64,000 nt of DNA from Oligoflexus sp. (GTDB lineage: Bacteria; Bdellovibrionota_B; Oligoflexia; Oligoflexales; Oligoflexaceae), in contig NZ_DASTAT010000111.1 in NCBI RefSeq assembly GCF_035712445.1, positions 1 through 64,000 on the forward strand, written 5' to 3'. This document shows positions 59,627 to 64,000 of the stretch, one piece after another. The notes beneath the pieces are model-generated. The model saw only the letters and a list, made by a program, of their open reading frames with translations, ran no database searches and was not told the DNA's origin. A program made the translations under genes and the position numbers. Each line of letters starts with the position of its first letter. Positions within the stretch are counted from its first letter, which is position 1.

Positions 59627-60742
59627 ATGACAGGGAACGCGTACTTTAACTCCCTGAATTATTCGATTGCCAATGAAGATGCCGCCTTTGAACTGGGCAT
59701 CTGCCGTCAGATCAAGCCTAAAAAAATCCTGGCCATCTGTGGCAGCGGCGCCCGATTTTTGCCTTTGGCGGGCGTGGGGCCGGAAAAGATCACGGCGCTT
59801 GACCTCGCCACCCAGCAGCTGGCCCTGGCCGATCTGCGGCGGACTATCATGCAGAATTATCCGCTTCAGGACTATCTGCGTTTCTTCGGCTATCCCCCTT
59901 ACTCCACGCACGAGTTCAAAGCGGAACGCGCGGCGCTTTTCAGTGAGCTGAACATCAAACCCGACACGCGTCGCTATTTTTCTGAGCTGTTTCGGAAGAT
60001 AGATTGGGATGGTCTTCTTTATCAAGGCCGTTGGGAGGAGACGTTTATTGGGATTCCAAAGAAGCTGCGCAAGATCTTTGGGACTGCTTACGACAGCATC
60101 TTTCAGTTCAAAGATCAGAAGGAACAGGATGCCTTCTTCGCGAAGAAATTGAAGGATAAGCTGTGGTGCTCGGTTCCTGCGGCGGTTCTGATGCTGATGG
60201 GAAATGCGACCTTCTTCAATACCGTTCTTTATCGCGGAAGTTTCGTCAGAAAAAATATCCCGGGTTCCTATTTTGAATTCTATTCCAACGCGTTCAAGCG
60301 TCTTTTCGCCAATGGCCTTGCGCGGGAGAATTTCTTTCTGCAGATTTGCTTTCTAGGGCGTTTGCAGTATCCCGAGGGTAACCCACTGGAGGTCCATCCC
60401 GACGTTTATGCAGCCGCACAGAAAGCCCTGCAGGCCGGCACTGAGATTGAACTCGTGGAACGGGACGTCCTGGGCTTTGCTGCCAAAACCCAGGAAAAAT
60501 ATGACTTCGTCTCCCTCAGCAACGTGCCCTCGTATTTTTCCGGAGCCCCGGAATCAAATTATTTGCAAAGCCTGACCCGTTGCCTCAATCGCGGTGCGCT
60601 GGTTGTGGTTCGCTGCTATCTGCGTATTCCCGAGGGCACGGACACCTCGGGTTTTGTCGATGTCAGCCACGAATATAGCGAGCTGGCTGCCAAGGAGAAG
60701 ATGCAGATGTATCGGATTCTTGTGTTTAAGTATGTGGGTTAG
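59627..60742 (+). CDS. DUF3419/BtaA-like SAM aminocarboxypropyl transferase
   Basis: A 371-aa protein of the DUF3419 family: MTGNAYFNSLNYSIANEDAA, ILAICGSGARFLPLAGVGPE and KITALDLATQQLALADL (SAM-binding first strands), then LQDYLRFFGYPPYS and FVSLSNVPSYFSG. Known: BtaA transfers the 3-amino-3-carboxypropyl group of SAM to diacylglycerol in betaine-lipid synthesis; many DUF3419 members are uncharacterised. GGGGG lies six bases before the ATG. No BtaB N-methyltransferase is adjacent. It is divergent from the PEP-synthase-like/GNAT operon across 219 bases. Confidence 0.82.
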   Translation: MTGNAYFNSLNYSIANEDAAFELGICRQIKPKKILAICGSGARFLPLAGVGPEKITALDLATQQLALADLRRTIMQNYPLQDYLRFFGYPPYSTHEFKAERAALFSELNIKPDTRRYFSELFRKIDWDGLLYQGRWEETFIGIPKKLRKIFGTAYDSIFQFKDQKEQDAFFAKKLKDKLWCSVPAAVLMLMGNATFFNTVLYRGSFVRKNIPGSYFEFYSNAFKRLFANGLARENFFLQICFLGRLQYPEGNPLEVHPDVYAAAQKALQAGTEIELVERDVLGFAAKTQEKYDFVSLSNVPSYFSGAPESNYLQSLTRCLNRGALVVVRCYLRIPEGTDTSGFVDVSHEYSELAAKEKMQMYRILVFKYVG

Positions 60743-61099
60743 GGACTCTTGTCTCGGGCAGACGACTCTGCACCGAAGACATCCACCGCATTTCGAGCAG
60801 GTCCGGGTCCTTTCCCAAGTCGCGAGCCAGACTCCTGATCAAACTGCTCTGAAAGCGGAAAAATCAAGTCTTCAAGGTCAGAAGGCGGATATCGGGCCTG
60901 TGCAGCCTGGAACCTTCAATTAAGAGACATTCTGCGACTTTATACCGAATGCTCAAGCTGCTCCTGTGGCATAGATCAGGCCACGATTCGTGATTCGCTG
61001 CAGAAAGCCATGGATGATCAGGGCAGCTCAATAATTCACACGACCCCGAACGTTTAGTCCCTGCGGACAGCGGGTTCACTACCTACGCCGGCTAGACGA

Positions 61100-61122
61100 C
61101 TTCTGCGTGAGACAGAAGTCTC
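61100..61122. terminator. Inverted repeat, possible terminator
   Basis: GACTTCTG/CAGAAGTC around a seven-base loop. No T run follows on either strand, and it is 358 bases past the upstream stop, so it may instead be an operator of the downstream gene. Confidence 0.35.
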
Positions 61123-61169
61123 TGCCTGTCCCTCCCCAATTTCGTCTGGACAAGCTTCCTCGCGATTCA

Positions 61170-61198
61170 TTAACGTTCCCCTAACATATCCTTAATAA
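61170..61198 (+). promoter_or_regulatory. Probable promoter of the PI-PLC-like gene
   Basis: -35 TTAACG (61170-61175), a 17-base spacer and -10 TAATAA (61193-61198), 22 bases before the ATG. The -35 is weak, which suggests an activator or moderate strength. Confidence 0.4.
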
Positions 61199-61220
61199 AA
61201 GATCGTCAGGGGGGGAACAC

Positions 61221-62219
61221 ATGGTTCGTCTGGGAGCCTTTGGGCTTTTTTTGCTTTCATTATGGACACAGGCTTTTGCACAGGTAAATCCCAGTGACTG
61301 GATGTCCGAGATTTACGCGCATAAACCCGAGCAGGCTTTGCGCCAGATCATCATTCCCGGCACTCATGACACCGGCACCGATCAGATGACCTCGGGTTCA
61401 GGAGCGGCCAGCGCTCTGGAAGGCATCATGAAAATCGCCCCCAAAGGCGCGGTGGTGGCCTGGTCCAAAACTCAGGACCGATCCATGGGACAGCAGCTGG
61501 AGGATGGGATTCGCTACTTCGATATGCGCGTGGAGAATACGCCTTCGGGATGGATGACCTATCACGGTCTTCTTTCCAACCGTCTGACGGATATGCTTGC
61601 CGAGCTTGCCGCATTCTTTGAGAATCATCCCCACGAAATCGTGCTGCTCGACTTTCAATCGCTCGTGAACTTCAACAATGATGTCACAGAACTGGTCAGC
61701 TACTTCGAAAATCATCCAGTCTTCCGTTCACGCGTTGCTCCCTGGGGGGAATTCAACCCTCAGGTACGGCTCGGTGATCTTTGGGATGCCGACAAAAATC
61801 TTATCCTCCTCTTCGATCAACGCCGCGTCCGCTTGCCCGATGGCAGCTGGGGCGACAGCTCCTTCGTCTGGCCGCGGACGCTGCAAAATCCCTGGTCCAA
61901 TACCCGGCATACAGCAAAGGTTGAAGAGGACATTCTGAATGGAATTCGGCAAAGGCCTGATGATATCTTCTACGTGAGCCAAGCGGTCCTTACACCGGAC
62001 GCGAATGTCGTGACCACAGGCTGGACGCGCGGGATTACCAGCCTTCGGGATATGGCTGTGAAGTGGATGAATCCGAAGTTTGCCGCTCTCCTTCCACGTT
62101 TGGATCAAAGCGCGCGGGATGCGGACAAGCATGTAAATATCATTATTGCCGATTTTTATCAGCATGGGTCGTTTGTCGATCTTTGCCTGAGACTCAATCA
62201 GCAAAACGCGGGGGGATGA
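61221..62219 (+). CDS. Exported phosphatidylinositol-specific phospholipase C-like protein
   Basis: A 332-aa secreted protein with a signal peptide (ending AFAQ) and a PI-PLC X-type domain. The general base/acid histidines are in IIPGTHDTGTDQM (about 50) and MTYHGLLSNRL (about 115); between them SMGQQLEDGIRYFDMRV is the family's hallmark strand. EIVLLDFQSLVNF and NLILLFDQRRV complete the barrel. Such enzymes cleave phosphatidylinositol or glycosyl-PI anchors, which suggests action on foreign membranes, but some bacterial members act on other phospholipids. GGGGGGAAC precedes the ATG. Confidence 0.9.
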   Translation: MVRLGAFGLFLLSLWTQAFAQVNPSDWMSEIYAHKPEQALRQIIIPGTHDTGTDQMTSGSGAASALEGIMKIAPKGAVVAWSKTQDRSMGQQLEDGIRYFDMRVENTPSGWMTYHGLLSNRLTDMLAELAAFFENHPHEIVLLDFQSLVNFNNDVTELVSYFENHPVFRSRVAPWGEFNPQVRLGDLWDADKNLILLFDQRRVRLPDGSWGDSSFVWPRTLQNPWSNTRHTAKVEEDILNGIRQRPDDIFYVSQAVLTPDANVVTTGWTRGITSLRDMAVKWMNPKFAALLPRLDQSARDADKHVNIIIADFYQHGSFVDLCLRLNQQNAGG

Positions 62220-62301
62220 TCTGCGAAAGAACCCTGGATGCAGAGGGGAAGCTGCGTTATGATGCCCGCAGAATTCCTGCTCCGCGCCGTTGAGGTGTGT
62301 C

Positions 62302-62934
62302 ATGCCAAGCTCATCCGAGATTCTGAGTCAACTGTCTTTGCTTGCTCAGTCCTATATCTGGTTGGCTATACTCTGGCATCTCGCTGTTTTCGCTTTGCTG
62401 GTCCGCAAAGGCTGGCGTCCGAAACAACGGCATGCGGCGCAGTTACTTTTGCTGCCTTTAATCTCGGTCAGCGTACTCGGGTGGCTTCACCGGAATCCGT
62501 TTCAAGGCCTCGTCTTTATAATTTTGACCTTCATCCTCGGCTTGATCAGCTTTCAGCTGGCGAATCGACCAGTGAGTTTGCATCGAAAATGGACCTTTCC
62601 CGTGGGAATCCTCGCGCTTCTCTATGCTCTGGTCTATCCGCACTTCCTTGAAGGAACATCGGCCTGGCTTTATCTCCTCGCCGCACCCATAGGGGTCGTA
62701 CCCTGCCCTACCCTCAGCCTTGTCTGTGGCTTTACGCTGCTCTTCAGCGGCTTTTATTCGCGAGCCTGGCAGGCGGTCTGCGCTGTGGCGGGTCTATTCT
62801 ATGCGGCCTTCGGCATTTTTGTGCTGGGCGTTTGGCTTGATCTAGGGCTCCTCCTGATCACGGCCTCGATGCTCCTACTCATGGCGGAGCGTCAGGAGCT
62901 GGGGTTCAGTCACGGAAACGTGATGCATTCCTGA
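62302..62934 (+). CDS. Multi-spanning membrane protein, DUF6064-like
   Basis: A 210-aa protein with about seven membrane helices. The short motif APIGVVPCPTLSLVCGF resembles the conserved PCPT segment of the DUF6064 family, and YALVYPHFLEG fits the preceding helix. The start before PSSSEILSQ is set by GAGG six bases upstream. Its function is unknown. Its end overlaps the convergent downstream gene by 29 bases. Confidence 0.65.
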   Translation: MPSSSEILSQLSLLAQSYIWLAILWHLAVFALLVRKGWRPKQRHAAQLLLLPLISVSVLGWLHRNPFQGLVFIILTFILGLISFQLANRPVSLHRKWTFPVGILALLYALVYPHFLEGTSAWLYLLAAPIGVVPCPTLSLVCGFTLLFSGFYSRAWQAVCAVAGLFYAAFGIFVLGVWLDLGLLLITASMLLLMAERQELGFSHGNVMHS

Positions 62935-63382
62935 GGTCCGATGTCACCGACGCCTCCGCATCCTCGCACATCGTCTCCGAATTCCCGTGTTCTTCACAGA
63001 TCACAGCGGTTTCGACAAAGGACTTATCGGTCGACACACCGACCACGTTGGACGAAAACAGCGAACCATCCGGTTGAACGACTCTGACTTTTCTATAAAA
63101 GACATTCTTCCAGTAGAAAACGCCCCACTTGCCTTCGCACACGGTTTCCTTTTTCCCTTCCAGCTGTTGGGATTCGAGGACACCGACAAAAGCATCAGGT
63201 AAAACGATCTTCTGATCCACAAACGCCCAGTCTTTGGGAATGCGTTCGGTGACGGATATTTCGTTGGCAATATGCCCACGCGCGATCTTCACGGTTCCCA
63301 TGGCGTTGCTGCAGTATTCCTGGAAGGATGAAGCCTGAATGGTTGAGCTGAGGAGCAAAAGACAAAGGCCGATGATCTTCAC
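62906..63382 (-). CDS. Small secreted protein of unknown function
   Basis: A 158-aa exported protein. The GTG start gives a signal peptide (VKIIGLCLLLLSSTIQAS) and has GGGGGG close upstream; a longer GTG frame from 63412 is less likely. Four cysteines (EYCSNAM, TVCEGKW, AVICEEH, TMCEDAE) are spaced for two disulfides. Strands such as GVFYWKNVFYRKVRVVQPDG suggest a compact beta fold. No family is recognised. Confidence 0.7.
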   Translation of the reverse strand: MKIIGLCLLLLSSTIQASSFQEYCSNAMGTVKIARGHIANEISVTERIPKDWAFVDQKIVLPDAFVGVLESQQLEGKKETVCEGKWGVFYWKNVFYRKVRVVQPDGSLFSSNVVGVSTDKSFVETAVICEEHGNSETMCEDAEASVTSDLRNASRFRD

Positions 63383-63456
63383 GTTCCCCCCTGCACGCGG
63401 AATGGAGTTCACCCATCACTTATAACAGCTGCCTTTCAAACTGGGTAGACGGGAAA

Positions 63457-64000
63457 TTAAAAGTTCCAGCGCACATTCAAACCGAGCCGATCATAAGCCT
63501 GAAGACGCGTGAAGTAACCCTTCGCTGACGACTGGAAAGCTTCCCACGAAACGCCCAGCTCCCAGGCCGTCTCCACTGTGCCTGTCACTTCATAACGCTG
63601 ATAGGCATCATGATGCTGAACTCTTTGCATCAGATGAATCAGCGGCTTGATGCGTTCATCCCAAACACTCCATTGCCCCTGGACGATCACCCAACCCAGA
63701 TCCCGATCGCGAACCTGTGCACTTTTCTGATGGCTGTAACGGAATTCACTGCCCCAGAAAAAGTGATCGCCCCAGCTGCCATCGACGCCCACCACAGCCT
63801 GATCACGCGCAAAATCCAAAAGGTTGCCGTCCGGCAGGTCCTTGGCTTCCGCATGCAGGATCTCGCTGCGAAGGACGGTGTTATACCAGGCCTGACTCAC
63901 GGTAAAGCCGAGGGAGGTCTGCATCGGAAACGTTGCGGTAATAACAGGTTCAAGGCCCTTGAGAGCAAGACTCATCGCGGGTGTTCGCGTGCGATGACGC
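63457..64000 (-). CDS. Outer-membrane barrel protein, C-terminal part
   Basis: The frame is open through the right edge of the window, so the N-terminus is missing; about 181 residues are seen. Alternating strands with aromatic girdles (GSWGDHFFWGSEFRYSHQ, LGWVIVQGQWSVW, TAWELGVSWEAFQ) end in GLNVRWNF, a classic C-terminal Phe barrel signature. An internal ATG at 63975 is probably not the start. The family is unidentified. Confidence 0.7.
   Translation of the reverse strand, partial: RHRTRTPAMSLALKGLEPVITATFPMQTSLGFTVSQAWYNTVLRSEILHAEAKDLPDGNLLDFARDQAVVGVDGSWGDHFFWGSEFRYSHQKSAQVRDRDLGWVIVQGQWSVWDERIKPLIHLMQRVQHHDAYQRYEVTGTVETAWELGVSWEAFQSSAKGYFTRLQAYDRLGLNVRWNF

Larger units (their letters stand above)
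60743..61220. other. 478-base intergenic stretch with a hairpin and a promoter
   Basis: No convincing gene was found on either strand. It contains an eight-base perfect inverted repeat at 61100-61122 and a plausible promoter near 61170-61198 for the downstream phospholipase gene. Confidence 0.5.

Noticed and set aside
1..64000. CRISPR array, prophage, IS element, tRNA or rRNA
   Set aside because: No regularly spaced repeats, transposase or integrase motifs, terminal inverted repeats or cloverleaf/rRNA sequences were seen on reading both strands.

Overview
The window reads as a GC-rich chromosomal segment of a free-living Gram-negative bacterium. It has many Sec signal peptides and lipoproteins, C-terminal-Phe outer-membrane barrels, TonB, a LolCDE/MacB-like ABC system and SPFH proteins. 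The repeated use of 7TMR-DISM receptors, CheA-like Hpt kinases without receivers, CHASE-domain cyclases and a SahR-type regulator suggests Bdellovibrionota/Oligoflexia (Oligoflexus-like). That placement is inference; there is no rRNA marker here. I see no phage, IS element, CRISPR array, tRNA or rRNA.

Layout. 1-6.2 kb (minus): truncated ahcY behind the SAH-sensing regulator sahR, a 7TMR-DISM/Hpt/CheA-type kinase, and an ABC-2 exporter pair. 6.4-12.3 kb (plus): CHASE2-cyclase-PilZ protein, discoidin-like lipoprotein, TonB, two envelope proteins. 12.3-19.9 kb: lipoprotein, exported deacetylase-like protein, 7TMR-DISM/SpoIIE phosphatase, exported methyltransferase, a decayed low-GC patch, then ygiD-rutE with a LysR gene. 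20-28.2 kb: DUF2157/GDYXXLXY pair, coiled-coil lipoprotein, second CheA-like kinase and a hybrid kinase. 28.3-34.4 kb: ECF sigma/anti-sigma/S41 protease operon, second deacetylase-like protein with a secreted partner, FabF-like synthase, exported hydrolase. 34.4-40.8 kb: five-gene operon with ABC ATPase, two FtsX permeases, a LolA-like periplasmic carrier and an outer-membrane barrel. 40.9-42.5 kb: a very divergent RelA/SpoT-like protein preceded by a secreted protein with five exact 23-residue cysteine repeats. 42.7-49.5 kb: TPR-methyltransferase, START protein, CHASE4 cyclase, Spo0M homologue, beta-helix lipoprotein, small barrel. 49.6-53.9 kb: operon encoding a SulP transporter fused to a CcmM/CamH-like gamma carbonic anhydrase, two SPFH proteins and a small secreted protein. 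54.5-64 kb: dinB, a GNAT/PEP-synthase-like pair divergent from a BtaA-like DUF3419 gene, exported PI-PLC-like protein, small envelope proteins and a truncated barrel.

The most novel-looking units are (1) the SulP-gamma-CA/SPFH operon, best read as a bicarbonate uptake and hydration module possibly organised in a membrane microdomain; (2) the cysteine-repeat protein overlapping the RelA/SpoT-like gene; (3) the envelope export operon with one enlarged permease; and (4) the PEP-synthase-like/GNAT/DUF3419 cluster. Start sites were chosen by Shine-Dalgarno spacing and signal-peptide placement. All family calls come from reading motifs, not from searches.
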